From Blastopirellula sediminis (lineage in GTDB: Bacteria; Planctomycetota; Planctomycetia; Pirellulales; Pirellulaceae): a stretch of DNA of 64,000 nucleotides. A program made the position numbers and the translations under genes. The notes beneath the pieces are model-generated. The model saw nothing but the letters and a program-made list of their open reading frames with translations. It had not been told where the DNA came from and did no database searches. The stretch is taken from positions 930,001 through 994,000 of the forward strand of contig NZ_JAJKFT010000010.1 in assembly GCF_020966755.1 (NCBI RefSeq), in the 5' to 3' direction. Positions 26,802 to 36,419 of this stretch are shown here, in pieces (the first letter of the stretch is position 1; each line of letters begins with the position of its first letter).

Positions 26802-28901
26802 GTGTCACGCCTGATTCTGACGCTGCTTCTCGTTTCCTGCGCAACCGCGGCGCTGCCAGCCGCCGAAGCGAAGCGGCCGAACATTCTGATCATCCTGGCC
26901 GATGACCTCGGCTACTCCGATCTTGGCTGTTACGGCGGCGAGATCCCGACGCCCAATATCGACGCGCTCGCCAAGCGGGGCGTCCGCTTTACGCAGGTCT
27001 ACAACTCGGCCCGCTGCTGTCCCAGTCGCGCGGCGCTGATGACTGGGCTCTATCCAACGCAAGCCGGCATCGGCGACTTCACCACCGCCCAGCCCAATCC
27101 CAGCCGCGGGCCCGGCTATCTCGGTCGCCTGCGGGACGATTGCGTCACGCTGGCCGAAGTCTTGAAGCCGGCCGGCTACGGTTGCTACTACGTCGGCAAG
27201 TGGCACCTCCACAACCAGACCGGCCCGATCCGCCGCGGCTTCGACGAGTTCTACGGCTACACGTTCGATCACTCGCACGATCAATACGACGCTGACTACT
27301 ACGAGCGACTGCCGGCAGGCCGCCAAAAGGAAATCAATCCTCCCAAGGACGAGTTCTACGCAACCGACGTCTTCAACGACTACGCGCTGGAGTTCATCCG
27401 CCAGGGACAACAGAGCGACAAGCCGTGGTTCCTCTTCCTCGGCCACTCGTCTCCCCACTTTCCGATCCAAGCGCCGACCGAGCGGGTCGACAAGTACGAA
27501 GCGACTTACCAGCGCGGCTGGGACGTGCTGCGGGAAGAACGATTCGAACGGATGAAGGAGATCGGGCTGATCGACGGCGATCGTTGGCAGCTAACGCCGC
27601 GCTCGATCGTGCCGGTTGATCGCGACGACATCGCCAATGGTTACTCGGGGAAAGAAAACCCGGCGTGGGACGCGCTGCCGGCAGATCGCCGCGGCGATCT
27701 CGCGCGGCGGATGGCGGTCTTCGCCGCGATGGTCGAAGGGGTCGACGTCGGCGTCGGGCGAATCGTCAATCACCTCGAAGCGACCGGCGATCTCGACAAC
27801 ACGCTCATCATCTTCCTGACCGACAACGGCGCTTGCTACGAATGGGGACCTTTCGGCTTTGACGGCGTTTCTCGCGTCGGGACCAACACCCTGCGAACCG
27901 GCGAAGAGCTCCGCGAAATCGGTCAGCGCGGCACGCATCAAGCCTATGGCAGCGGCTGGGCGAATCTCGGCAATACGCCGTTTCGCTTGTACAAGCACTT
28001 CACGCACGAAGGTGGCATTAGCATGCCGCTGATCGCTCACTGGCCCGCCGGGATCGGTACGCCCGACGTTTGGGTCCGCCAACCGGGTCACATGATGGAC
28101 ATCCTGCCGACCCTGATGGAAGCGAGCGGCGCCACCTATCCGACCACCTTCGATAATCGCGCGATCACGCCGCTGGAAGGGACCAGTCTGCTGCCGGCGA
28201 TGCGGGGCGAAGCGTTACCGCAGCGTCAGATCGGCTTCGATCATCAGGCGGCCCACGCGCTGCGCGACGGCGATTGGAAGATCGTCTGGTCGAAGCGGAT
28301 GCCCCACAAGATTGAGTGGGAGCTTTACAACCTGGCCGAAGATCGCTGCGAAACGAATGACCTCGCCGCCCAAGAGCCGGAAAGACTGAAGTCGATGGTT
28401 GCCGCGTGGGAAGCGTGGGCCTGGCGCGTCGGCGTTCACTATGATCCGGCGAAAGCGGCTCTCTCCGGCGACTTCTCTCACGTCGATCGCAACTTCCCGA
28501 TCGCCAAACGAAGCTGGACGATCGAAGCCGAAGTCGACGCCAAGTCGCCGTCTGGAGTCGTCGCCGCGCAAGGCGGCAATCGCCATGGCTATGCTCTGCA
28601 CTTTGTCGACGGGAAGCCCGCTTTCGACGTGCGTGTCGGCGGTATCGTAACGCGGCTGATCTCCAAGCAACGATACTCCGGCCAGGTCCATCTGCGCGCG
28701 GGGCTCGACAAGAAGGTGATGATGCTGCAAATCAACGACGAGCCGCCGTTCAAAATCGCTTCGCCCGGCCTCATTCCCGCGCAGCCGTTCGACGAGCTGT
28801 CGCTCGGCCATGATGTGCTAACGGCGGCCGGCGACTACGAGGCTCCCAATCCGCTGCAAGGTTCCCTCCGCTCCTTCGCGATCAAACACGCGACTCCTTA
28901 A
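26802..28901 (+). CDS. Secreted sulfatase with C-terminal lectin-like domain
   Basis: 699 residues from a GTG start with GGAAAG upstream. Signal peptide about 1-23. Type I sulfatase: metal ligands Asp34-Asp35 in A-D-D-L-G-Y, formylglycine motif C-C-P-S-R (Cys72, followed by A-A-L-M-T-G), and a D-N-G metal-binding block near 340. Residues about 565-699 form an added beta-rich domain (W-T-I-E-A-E-V, then L-H-F-V-D-G-K) resembling a concanavalin-like lectin module that could bind the sulfated glycan. Activity requires formylglycine maturation; no maturase is nearby. The next gene, 43 nt downstream, is a second sulfatase, so they are probably co-transcribed. Confidence 0.93.
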   Translation: MSRLILTLLLVSCATAALPAAEAKRPNILIILADDLGYSDLGCYGGEIPTPNIDALAKRGVRFTQVYNSARCCPSRAALMTGLYPTQAGIGDFTTAQPNPSRGPGYLGRLRDDCVTLAEVLKPAGYGCYYVGKWHLHNQTGPIRRGFDEFYGYTFDHSHDQYDADYYERLPAGRQKEINPPKDEFYATDVFNDYALEFIRQGQQSDKPWFLFLGHSSPHFPIQAPTERVDKYEATYQRGWDVLREERFERMKEIGLIDGDRWQLTPRSIVPVDRDDIANGYSGKENPAWDALPADRRGDLARRMAVFAAMVEGVDVGVGRIVNHLEATGDLDNTLIIFLTDNGACYEWGPFGFDGVSRVGTNTLRTGEELREIGQRGTHQAYGSGWANLGNTPFRLYKHFTHEGGISMPLIAHWPAGIGTPDVWVRQPGHMMDILPTLMEASGATYPTTFDNRAITPLEGTSLLPAMRGEALPQRQIGFDHQAAHALRDGDWKIVWSKRMPHKIEWELYNLAEDRCETNDLAAQEPERLKSMVAAWEAWAWRVGVHYDPAKAALSGDFSHVDRNFPIAKRSWTIEAEVDAKSPSGVVAAQGGNRHGYALHFVDGKPAFDVRVGGIVTRLISKQRYSGQVHLRAGLDKKVMMLQINDEPPFKIASPGLIPAQPFDELSLGHDVLTAAGDYEAPNPLQGSLRSFAIKHATP

Positions 28902-28944
28902 GCTCTTCCTCGCTGTTTCCTCCCTCACGCCGATCGGACCGATC

Positions 28945-30594
28945 ATGAAAACGTTCGCCCTCTTGTCGCTGACGATCCTGATTACCTTCTGCAGCGCCGC
29001 CAGCGCCGCAGAACGTCCCAACATCATCCTGATCATGGTCGACGACATGGGCTTTTCCGATCTCGGCTATCACGGCAGTGAGATCGCGACTCCCAACATC
29101 GACGCGCTCGCCCAGGGAGGCGTTCGCTTTTCGCAGTTCTATAACAACGGCCGCTGCTGCCCGACCCGCGCGACCTTGATGACCGGGCTCTATCCGCATC
29201 AATCCGGGATCGGCCACATGACCGAATCGCCCGGCGAGTTGAACTATGGCGCCGGCAAGTCGCCTGCTTATCAAGGATTTTTGAATCACAACTGCGTCAC
29301 GATCGCCGAAGCGCTGCAGGGCGCCGGGTACGCGACGCTGATGTCGGGCAAATGGCACCTTGGCGAAAATGAGGAGAGCCGTTGGCCGCTGCAGCGCGGT
29401 TACGACAAGTACTTCGGCTGTCTCTCTGGGGCGACGCTCCACTTTTATCCCGGCGGCGATCGCGGGATGTCGCTCGGTAACGAGGCGATCGAAACTCCAG
29501 AAAGCACCACCGACGAGCAGTTCTATACGACCGACGCGTTCACCGACTATGCGATCCGCTTTTTGAAAGAAGAGCAAGCGGGCGACAAGCGGCCGATGTT
29601 CCTCTACCTCGCTTACACGGCGCCTCACTGGCCGATTCAGGCCTTCGAAGACGACATCGCCAAGTACCGCGGTAAGTACAAGATTGGCTGGGACAAACTG
29701 CGCCAGCAGCGACTCGCCAAACAAAAGGAGCTGGGACTGGTCTCGGCTGATCTAGAGCTCTCCCCGCGTACGCCGAACATTCCGGCCTGGGAAACGCTCG
29801 ACGCCGAGAAGCAGGACGAGATGGATCTGAAGATGGCGATCTACGCCGCGATGATTGATCGGATCGACCAGAACATCGGCAAGCTGATGAAGTACCTGAA
29901 AGAGTCCGGCATCGAAGACGACACCATGATCCTGTTCCTCTCCGACAACGGCGGTTGTCAGGAAGGGGGCGTCCTCGGCGGGGCCAACTTCCGCGATATC
30001 GAGAAACGGAATCACGAATACTTCCATGGCTACGGCGAAGCGTGGGCCAACGCCAGCAACACGCCGTTCCGGCTTTACAAGCACTTCAATCACGAAGGAG
30101 GAACGGCGACCCCGTTCTTCATTCATTGGTCCGCCAAGATCACGTCGCAAACAGATTGGTACGCGGAACCGGCGCAGCTGATCGACGTGATGCCGACGAT
30201 CCTCGACGTCGCCGGCGCTACTTATCCGACCGAGTACGAAGGAAACCGAATCCATCCGCTCGACGGCATATCGCTTCGTCCGGCGCTGGAAGGGAAGTCG
30301 CTCGACCGGCAAAAGCCGATCTGCATCGAGCATGAAAACAACGCGTCGATTCGCTCCGGCGATTGGAAACTGGTCGGCCGTAACGTCGCGCGTCCGCGCG
30401 GCGTTCATCCCGAAAACTGGGAGCTCTACAACATCACCGCCGACCGCACCGAAACCAACAACCTGGCGGCCGAGAACCCCGAGAAGGTCCGCGAGCTGGC
30501 CAAGCAATGGAACGCCTGGTCGAAGCGGGTGCTGGTTTATCCCAAACTGGCCGACGACGCCCCGGCGAAAAAGCCGACCGCCAAAGCGAACTAG
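28945..30594 (+). CDS. Secreted sulfatase (arylsulfatase type)
   Basis: 549 residues; signal peptide about 1-22. Metal ligands Asp33-Asp34 (V-D-D-M-G), formylglycine site C-C-P-T-R (Cys71) with A-T-L-M-T-G after it, and S-D-N-G-G near 335. The motif has Thr where the first sulfatase and the consensus have Ser, a variant tolerated in many planctomycete sulfatases. It lacks the extra C-terminal module of its neighbour. Both probably desulfate marine polysaccharides in the periplasm. The stop codon lies inside a 14-nt direct repeat that recurs just downstream. Confidence 0.93.
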   Translation: MKTFALLSLTILITFCSAASAAERPNIILIMVDDMGFSDLGYHGSEIATPNIDALAQGGVRFSQFYNNGRCCPTRATLMTGLYPHQSGIGHMTESPGELNYGAGKSPAYQGFLNHNCVTIAEALQGAGYATLMSGKWHLGENEESRWPLQRGYDKYFGCLSGATLHFYPGGDRGMSLGNEAIETPESTTDEQFYTTDAFTDYAIRFLKEEQAGDKRPMFLYLAYTAPHWPIQAFEDDIAKYRGKYKIGWDKLRQQRLAKQKELGLVSADLELSPRTPNIPAWETLDAEKQDEMDLKMAIYAAMIDRIDQNIGKLMKYLKESGIEDDTMILFLSDNGGCQEGGVLGGANFRDIEKRNHEYFHGYGEAWANASNTPFRLYKHFNHEGGTATPFFIHWSAKITSQTDWYAEPAQLIDVMPTILDVAGATYPTEYEGNRIHPLDGISLRPALEGKSLDRQKPICIEHENNASIRSGDWKLVGRNVARPRGVHPENWELYNITADRTETNNLAAENPEKVRELAKQWNAWSKRVLVYPKLADDAPAKKPTAKAN

Positions 30595-30673
30595 TTCACC
30601 GGATCCTGGCGCCATGCTCTTGCCGCGTCTTCGCGGGATGAGCATGTCTTCGCCCCGATAAAGCGAACTAGTT
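30583..30673. repeat. Hairpin element flanked by 14-bp direct repeats
   Basis: AAAGCGAACTAGTT occurs at 30583-30596 and again at 30660-30673. Between them lies a hairpin with outer stem CATGCTC/GAGCATG and inner stem CCGCG/CGCGG (30611-30652). The left copy contains the stop of the upstream sulfatase and the right copy the stop of the convergent gene. A related hairpin lies at 43304-43346. Confidence 0.85.
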
Positions 30674-31912
30674 GTACCAAACGGCGAAGCTCATGAACTG
30701 ACCGTTGAACGCACGGTTCACGCGGTTCCAAAATGCGTCGTCGCTGAGCGGTCCCTTTTCCAGAAACGGCGTCGCGCCGCTTCCTTGCCACCACATCACC
30801 GCGTCAAACGGCTGCGGCTCGAAGAACATCTTCTTCACGTTCACGCCGCGGCCGTCGGTAATGCGCGGGTGCCGCGCCAGTTTTTCCCCTTGCAGGATCG
30901 CTTCCAGCTCGTCGAGGAACTCTCGCCACGTCTTCAGCATCTCCGGCGAAGTTCGCCCGCGCGTCACCGGCGACGTCTGCTTCGGCCCTGGGATCCACTC
31001 ACGATCGTTGTCATCTTCCGCTTCGATCGCATCCCACGTTCGCCGACTGAGGGCGATCACTTGCAGGAAGTGGGCGTGCGCGTCCTTCAGCTTCTCCGCA
31101 TCTTTCACCGGAAAATTGATCAGGTGGATGAAGGCGACGAGATCGACAATATCGACGTCGCTGATCGGGAACGTCTTTTTCGCGTCGGCGAGATAGGCGT
31201 TCGGCGAGTCGATCTTCTGAAAGATGACGTAGCCAACCCGATCATGCAGCTCTTGCATGTCGTAGGCGAGCCAGGTTTCGGCCATCCCGCTCAGCAAATG
31301 GCAATAGCCGCGCAGCCAAAGACAATCGGCGTAGTCGAACGCGACGACCGTCTCGTACGGACGCTGGGCCTCCGGATTGCCAGGAACGTTTTCAATCATG
31401 CGCAAATGCATCGCGACGGCGCCCAGCGTTTCGATTTCGGTCGTCGTTCCATCGCCGTTGAGGTCCAGGCGAATCTGGAACAGGGGGAGCGGCAGCTTTA
31501 CCCGCTTGTCGTCGACCTTCGCGAGCGTCTGCTCCGCCACGGCGAGATCGTCGACAAACTTTTGCAGGATGTTGCGGACGTCCTGATAGCTGGTCGCTTT
31601 CGGGTTGGGGTTCTCAGTCGCGACGATGCGGAGAAACGGGATCTGCCCTTGATAATCCCGTACCCCACATGCGTAAAACGACTGCGACATCGTTTCCACC
31701 GCCCCTACGAACTGCACTACCCCCAACCCAAATCGCTGCTGATCGTCCGACGGGTTTTGGTCCAAGTATTTTTCGAGCGCCGCTTGGCCGCCTTGCAGGT
31801 CGTAGCTGGTTAAAATCTTTTCCGCGCTGGGCACATCGGCGACCGACGCTTGCGTAAGAAACAACAATAAGAAACCAGCGCCGATCCAGAGCGCATTCTG
31901 CAAACGGGGCAT
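30668..31912 (-). CDS. Secreted protein of unknown function
   Basis: 414 residues with a signal peptide (hydrophobic stretch to about T-Q-A-S-V-A). The body is mainly helical and a segment D-L-N-G-D-G-T-T-T-E near residue 155 matches a calcium-binding EF-hand/dockerin-type loop. The N-terminal third looks tetratricopeptide-like. I do not recognise the family. ATG at 31912. It is convergent with the sulfatase; the two stops lie in copies of the same direct repeat. Confidence 0.7.
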   Translation of the reverse strand: MPRLQNALWIGAGFLLLFLTQASVADVPSAEKILTSYDLQGGQAALEKYLDQNPSDDQQRFGLGVVQFVGAVETMSQSFYACGVRDYQGQIPFLRIVATENPNPKATSYQDVRNILQKFVDDLAVAEQTLAKVDDKRVKLPLPLFQIRLDLNGDGTTTEIETLGAVAMHLRMIENVPGNPEAQRPYETVVAFDYADCLWLRGYCHLLSGMAETWLAYDMQELHDRVGYVIFQKIDSPNAYLADAKKTFPISDVDIVDLVAFIHLINFPVKDAEKLKDAHAHFLQVIALSRRTWDAIEAEDDNDREWIPGPKQTSPVTRGRTSPEMLKTWREFLDELEAILQGEKLARHPRITDGRGVNVKKMFFEPQPFDAVMWWQGSGATPFLEKGPLSDDAFWNRVNRAFNGQFMSFAVWYN

Positions 31913-32103
31913 GACTTTCTCCCAAGTCGAAGAGGAGGGGGGACGAAGAGCTTACCCGCAAAAGGGCGAACTTGTTTCTACTACGCGAAAAGGAACCGCC
32001 AAGAAGGTAAAAAAGAAAGAACTTCGCCGCCGCGGCGAATATCATGTTTGCAGATAATAATTCGCCAGCGACTGATTGACGTGCAATGCGACAGGACCAT
32101 GAC

Positions 32104-32991
32104 ATGACGATCGACCCCAGCGCCATTCGCGAGCGCCTCGTCAAGCATGTCGATTGCCTGGCGTCGCTGATTGGGATCCGCACGCTCCATCATCCGACTG
32201 CGATCGAAGCGGCGATCGGCTACATCACGCAGCAATGGAGCGGCATGGGTTACGACGTCCGGCAGCAGACGTACGAAGCGGTCGACGGCTTTGGGACCAA
32301 CTTGATTGTCGAAACCCGCGGCGCCAAACGCCCGGAGCAAATCATCCTGCTCGGCGCTCACTACGACTCGACTCCGTTCACCCCCGGCGCCGACGATAAC
32401 GCGTCGGCCGTCGCGGTGATGCTCGAAGTAGCGCGGCTACTGAAAGAGCATGTGCCGCGGCGGACGATCCGTTATGTGGCGTTCGCCTGCGAAGAGGCGC
32501 CTTATTTCAACCTCGGCGCGATGGGAAGCCAGCATCATGCGCGCGAAGCGCGGCAAGCGCACGAGCGGATCCTCGGCATGCTCTGCTTGGAAATGGTCGG
32601 CTACTTTCGCGACGATCCGAACTCGCAAAAGATCCCCGCGACGATTCCCAGGATCTTTCATCCCCTGTTTCCCACCGTCGGCAACTTCCTGGCGGCGGTC
32701 GGCAACTTGAACAGTTGGAGTTTGAACTGGAAGTTCCGCCGCGGGTTCAAGCGCGGCTCCCAACTTCCCCTCTGGTCGCTTAACCTCCCCGAGCGCGTCC
32801 ATGAGATCCGCCGCAGCGACAACAGCTCGTTCTGGGACCAAGGTTATCCGGCCCTGATGCTGACCGACACCAGCTTTCTGCGGAATCCGAACTATCACCA
32901 GATGAGCGACACGCCGGAGACGCTCGACTACGACCGGATGACCCAAGTCGCCCTCGGCGTCGCCGCCGCGGTGAAGCGTCTTGTCGGGTAG
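32104..32991 (+). CDS. M28-family zinc aminopeptidase-like protein
   Basis: About 295 residues. Metal ligands of the M28 di-zinc site: His and Asp in G-A-H-Y-D-S-T, Asp in G-A-D-D-N-A-S-A-V, Glu-Glu in F-A-C-E-E-A-P, Asp in R-S-D-N-S-S-F and His in N-Y-H-Q-M-S-D-T. The fold and motifs suggest removal of N-terminal residues from peptides. No signal peptide was seen, so it may act in the cytoplasm. I prefer the ATG at 32104, with AGGA 8 nt upstream, over the ATG at 32086. Confidence 0.9.
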   Translation: MTIDPSAIRERLVKHVDCLASLIGIRTLHHPTAIEAAIGYITQQWSGMGYDVRQQTYEAVDGFGTNLIVETRGAKRPEQIILLGAHYDSTPFTPGADDNASAVAVMLEVARLLKEHVPRRTIRYVAFACEEAPYFNLGAMGSQHHAREARQAHERILGMLCLEMVGYFRDDPNSQKIPATIPRIFHPLFPTVGNFLAAVGNLNSWSLNWKFRRGFKRGSQLPLWSLNLPERVHEIRRSDNSSFWDQGYPALMLTDTSFLRNPNYHQMSDTPETLDYDRMTQVALGVAAAVKRLVG

Positions 32992-33177
32992 AGCAGGGAA
33001 GTGTCGCATCCAAAGATGCTGATTCGTCGCCCTGCTAGCACCGGCTTACGGCGGCATCATGCAACTTAGCGGGGTGCTGACGGAGCACATTGCGCACAGG
33101 AAATGTTTCGTTGATTTCACGTTGAATTGCCTTTCGCCTCTATCTAGACTTTGGGAGTACTTTCGAGGGGCAGCTCG

Positions 33178-34347
33178 GTGACCATTAAGCAGTATTTTTC
33201 GTGTCCTAAATGTGAGCGACCTTGTCGCTGGGAGCCTGAACTGGCGGGGCAGCGCGTCTTGTGTCGCCGCTGCCGTCAGAAGATCCGCGTCCCCAAAGTG
33301 CTGACGCCCGAGCTGGAAGTCCAACCAGAGACGCAAGTTTCGGCCGACGGCAAATGGACCGTCGACGCCAGCCATGCGGCGGCCGAAAAGCCGCACAGCC
33401 ACCGCGATACCTGGACGCCGGCGATGTCCGACACGCCGTCCCAACCGATCGCACCTCGTAGCGCTGCTAGTCCCAGCGTGCCGCCGCCGGTCCACATGCC
33501 GGCGATGCCGCCGTCGCCCCTTCCGCCGGCGCCGCAATATCCGATGCCGACCGCTCCCTATCCTTCGCCAGGCCCCGGCCAATATCCGATGCCGAGCGGC
33601 GGTTACGTTCCGCCCCCTCCGTACATGCCGGCCGCTCCGACACCGCCGCCAATGCCGATGCCAGGCGGATACTATCCGCCCCCGCCGGGTCCGCCGGGCT
33701 ATCCGCCTCCGCCCTCGTATCCGCCGCCAAACGGCTATGGTGCGCCGCCGGCGCCATCGTATGGTTACGCAGCGCCTCCCGCGCCAGCGCCGACAACTCC
33801 TGCGCCGCGCGTTGTCCCGGTACGTCGCGAAGCGAGCGGTTCCGGCGCTGGGAAATTTGCGTTCATCGTCATGATGGGACTCCTCGGCACGGTCGCCGCT
33901 CTGGTCGTCGCTTACAAATACGTAATCCCGTTCCAACAAGAACAAGCGCGGCTCAAGGCGCTCGAAGCGTCGCTGCAAGCGCCGGAGTTCGACTTCAACG
34001 CCGTCGAACCGACCAACGCGCCGTTAGCCGCCAGCGAAACGACGATCCCAGAATATCCCGAGCTGACCGCGCGTTATCCGGCCGAGTGGACGGAACTCTA
34101 CAAACGCCGCACCGCCGCTGTGGAAGAGGGTCTCACAGGCACGATCCGCCGCTCCATCCTCGGCCTTCCGGCCCACGTCGCCGAGTCGAAGCGAATCCAA
34201 GGCCGCTGGTCCAAAGGAGACATCGCCGCCAGCTGGACGATCAACGGCTACGACGTCGAGATGGTCCTGCTCGGTCCCGACAAAAAGCTCGGCACGGCCG
34301 ACGACTACAAGTTCCGCTTCAAGGTGTCGCGCAGCGACGCGAAGTAA
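33178..34347 (+). CDS. Zinc-ribbon / proline-rich / single-TM protein
   Basis: About 389 residues from GTG with GAGGGG upstream. Order of parts: an N-terminal zinc ribbon (C-P-K-C and C-R-R-C, residues about 9-32); a long low-complexity region rich in Pro, Tyr, Gly and Met (about 105-220); one membrane segment (G-L-L-G-T-V-A-A-L-V-V-A, about 235-255); and a C-terminal domain of about 120 residues. Similar zinc-ribbon plus Pro-rich architectures are widespread in planctomycetes; their role is unknown. It is convergent with the MFS gene, with a repeat between. Confidence 0.75.
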   Translation: MTIKQYFSCPKCERPCRWEPELAGQRVLCRRCRQKIRVPKVLTPELEVQPETQVSADGKWTVDASHAAAEKPHSHRDTWTPAMSDTPSQPIAPRSAASPSVPPPVHMPAMPPSPLPPAPQYPMPTAPYPSPGPGQYPMPSGGYVPPPPYMPAAPTPPPMPMPGGYYPPPPGPPGYPPPPSYPPPNGYGAPPAPSYGYAAPPAPAPTTPAPRVVPVRREASGSGAGKFAFIVMMGLLGTVAALVVAYKYVIPFQQEQARLKALEASLQAPEFDFNAVEPTNAPLAASETTIPEYPELTARYPAEWTELYKRRTAAVEEGLTGTIRRSILGLPAHVAESKRIQGRWSKGDIAASWTINGYDVEMVLLGPDKKLGTADDYKFRFKVSRSDAK

Positions 34348-34353
34348 TCCGAC

Positions 34354-34474
34354 GTAGGTTGGGTGCAGCGCAGCGAAACCCAACGATCGGCTTGCAAGCG
34401 GAAGGTGGGTTACGCAAGCGTTTCATGCCGAATGCGCAGATCAAGCTCTTTAGCGCTTGCTCCACCCACCCTAC
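34354..34474. repeat. Dispersed-type inverted repeat between convergent genes
   Basis: About 121 bp with near-perfect inverted ends: GTAGGTTGGGTG at 34354-34365 and CACCCACCCTAC at 34463-34474 (one mismatch). Internally it contains C-G-A-A-A-C-C-C-A-A-C, a second inverted match. It lies in the whole gap between the zinc-ribbon gene and the MFS gene and could serve as a terminator for both. Confidence 0.75.
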
Positions 34475-34486
34475 AGGAAGCGCAAA

Positions 34487-35977
34487 CTACTTCCCAATCT
34501 CTTCCAAGTTCACCCCGGCCGTTTCAATCCGGGTCATCCACGTCACCACCGCGCCGATCAGCGATGCGGCGATCAAGATGTAGAGCAGCCAGCGGACGCC
34601 GATGTCGGCCAGCAGGATCGGAAAGAGAAACGCCGTCAGCACCGCGCCGATCTTGGCGAACGACGCTGCCAGCCCGGCGCCTTTGCCGCGGATGTGCGTC
34701 GGAAAAACTTCGCCGGCGATCAAATAGGTTTGCGCGTTCGGCCCCAGGTTCGTCATAAAGCTGAACGTCATGAAGCCTGCGAAGATCAAGTAGAGCCGCA
34801 TCGGATCGGCCGCGCCGACCGACAGCGACGCCAGAAACAAGCCGACCGCACAGCCGATGAATCCAAAGATCTGCAGCTTGATCCGGCCGACTCGATCGGC
34901 CAACAGCGCCGCGCCGATAATCCCCACGATCAACAGCAAGTCGATCACCGCGGCGCCTTTGGCGGCGGTCATGTCGTTCAGCACGATGTCGGCCACCTTC
35001 GTCGCGTGCGCCTTTTCGGAACCGACCGCCGCGGCCAGAATCGTCGGCGTAAAGATCCCGATGCCATAGGTGCTCAAGTCTTGCAGAAACCAGGGAACCG
35101 ACGTCAGAATCGTCGCGCGGCGGTTCTTGGCCGAGAAGAGTTCGGCGTAGCCCCCGCTGCACTTTGCTTCCTCTTCGATCTCGGCGAACTCGGCCTGCTC
35201 TTTGGCGGCGTCAAGCGCCACTTCCTTCGGATAGGCGGGTTCGCGCTTCAGCAGCCGCAGCGTTTCCCGCTCGGCGTCTTCGTACTTCCCTTGGGCGAAC
35301 AGCCAATGGGCGCTCTCCGTAATCGTCAATCGCGCCAGCGTCACAATCACCGCCGGCACGATCGCGGTCGCATACATCCACCGCCAGGCGCCGATGCTCG
35401 GGTTCTCATACAAAATCAAAAAGCCGATCCCCGCGCCAACCAGCGCGCCGACCGCCTGAAAGCCGAAGGCGCCGAGCACAAACTTGCCGCGGGCATTGCT
35501 CGGCATGCATTCCGAAATCACCAGGTGAGCCGTCGGATAGTCGCACCCCAGCGCTACGCCCAGGCCAAACAAGCAGATCACCAGCACCAGAAAGTTCGGG
35601 CTCAGCGCGACCGCCACCAGAAACGCGGTGAAGATCGCCATCTCGAGGATGAAGATCGGCTTGCGGCCGTAACGATCGGCCAATCCGCCGAGCGCCGTCG
35701 CCCCGATTAAAATTCCAAACAGCGACGCGGCGCCAACCAGGCCATGTGCGGCTGGTCCCAATTGGAACTCTTGCGCCAGCAGCGGCAGCGCGACGCCGGT
35801 CATAAAGACGACCAGCCCTTCAAAGAATTTTCCCGCGGCGGCCAACCACCAGATCCGCCACTGCATCGGCGTCAGCGGAGCGCTCGCCGTCGCGGTCCCG
35901 TCCGACCAGATCGGCGCTTCGTCAATGTATTGCTGAACCGTCTTGCCGCTTCCCCCGGCCTCAGGCGACGTCGTCAT
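34487..35977 (-). CDS. MFS transporter (sugar/organic-acid porter type)
   Basis: 496 residues with about twelve hydrophobic helices. The MFS signature of the loop between helices 2 and 3 reads G-G-L-A-D-R-Y-G-R-K-P near residue 95; a matching A-D-R-V-G-R-I lies in the second half. The first 40 residues are hydrophilic. The substrate cannot be read from the sequence. ATG at 35977 is supported by GGAGGAG 9-10 nt upstream. The frame stays open to 36442, but that extension translates the dispersed repeats and is not part of the protein. Confidence 0.9.
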   Translation of the reverse strand: MTTSPEAGGSGKTVQQYIDEAPIWSDGTATASAPLTPMQWRIWWLAAAGKFFEGLVVFMTGVALPLLAQEFQLGPAAHGLVGAASLFGILIGATALGGLADRYGRKPIFILEMAIFTAFLVAVALSPNFLVLVICLFGLGVALGCDYPTAHLVISECMPSNARGKFVLGAFGFQAVGALVGAGIGFLILYENPSIGAWRWMYATAIVPAVIVTLARLTITESAHWLFAQGKYEDAERETLRLLKREPAYPKEVALDAAKEQAEFAEIEEEAKCSGGYAELFSAKNRRATILTSVPWFLQDLSTYGIGIFTPTILAAAVGSEKAHATKVADIVLNDMTAAKGAAVIDLLLIVGIIGAALLADRVGRIKLQIFGFIGCAVGLFLASLSVGAADPMRLYLIFAGFMTFSFMTNLGPNAQTYLIAGEVFPTHIRGKGAGLAASFAKIGAVLTAFLFPILLADIGVRWLLYILIAASLIGAVVTWMTRIETAGVNLEEIGK

Positions 35978-36419
35978 CGTCTCGCTCCTCCGGCGATCCC
36001 GCTCAATCCTCGCTATCGCATATCGGGCCCAACCACCCCAGCCAGAACTTCCCGGCTGAACTATAGCACCCGACAAGCGCCACACAAGCGAAGCCCCCCA
36101 AACGTGAAGAAAGCTTCGCGAATTCCGCAAAAACAAGCCCACCGCGCGCAATACTAACCCGAGGCGCAAGCCGAGGGAATGCGGCCAGAGCAAGAACCCC
36201 GCCGCGCGCCATAGTAGCCCGAAGCGCAAGCGAGGGAAAAGCGGCCAAGAAGAAAGCGAAGAGCCAAAAACAGAAAGCGGCAAGAATAACCATCCGCTCA
36301 CCAACCCGAGGCGCAAGCCGAGGGAATGCGGCCTGCCACCACAAACCAATGCAAACCTCCCGAACCAACACAACCGCACGCGCCTCTTCCCAACGACGCC
36401 CCGCAACCCCAAACGCCCG
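35978..36419. repeat. Intergenic stretch with three CCCGA hairpin repeats
   Basis: About 440 bases. Cores of the repeat lie at 36158-36177, 36218-36236 and 36305-36324, all in the same orientation and each followed by G-C-G-G-C-C. Two carry the 20-nt form and the middle one the 19-nt form. No gene is present. The promoter of the MFS gene is probably near 35980-36060. Confidence 0.85.

Noticed and set aside
34457-35710. 417-codon plus-strand frame opposite the MFS gene
   Set aside because: Antisense of a clear transporter; low-complexity charged product.
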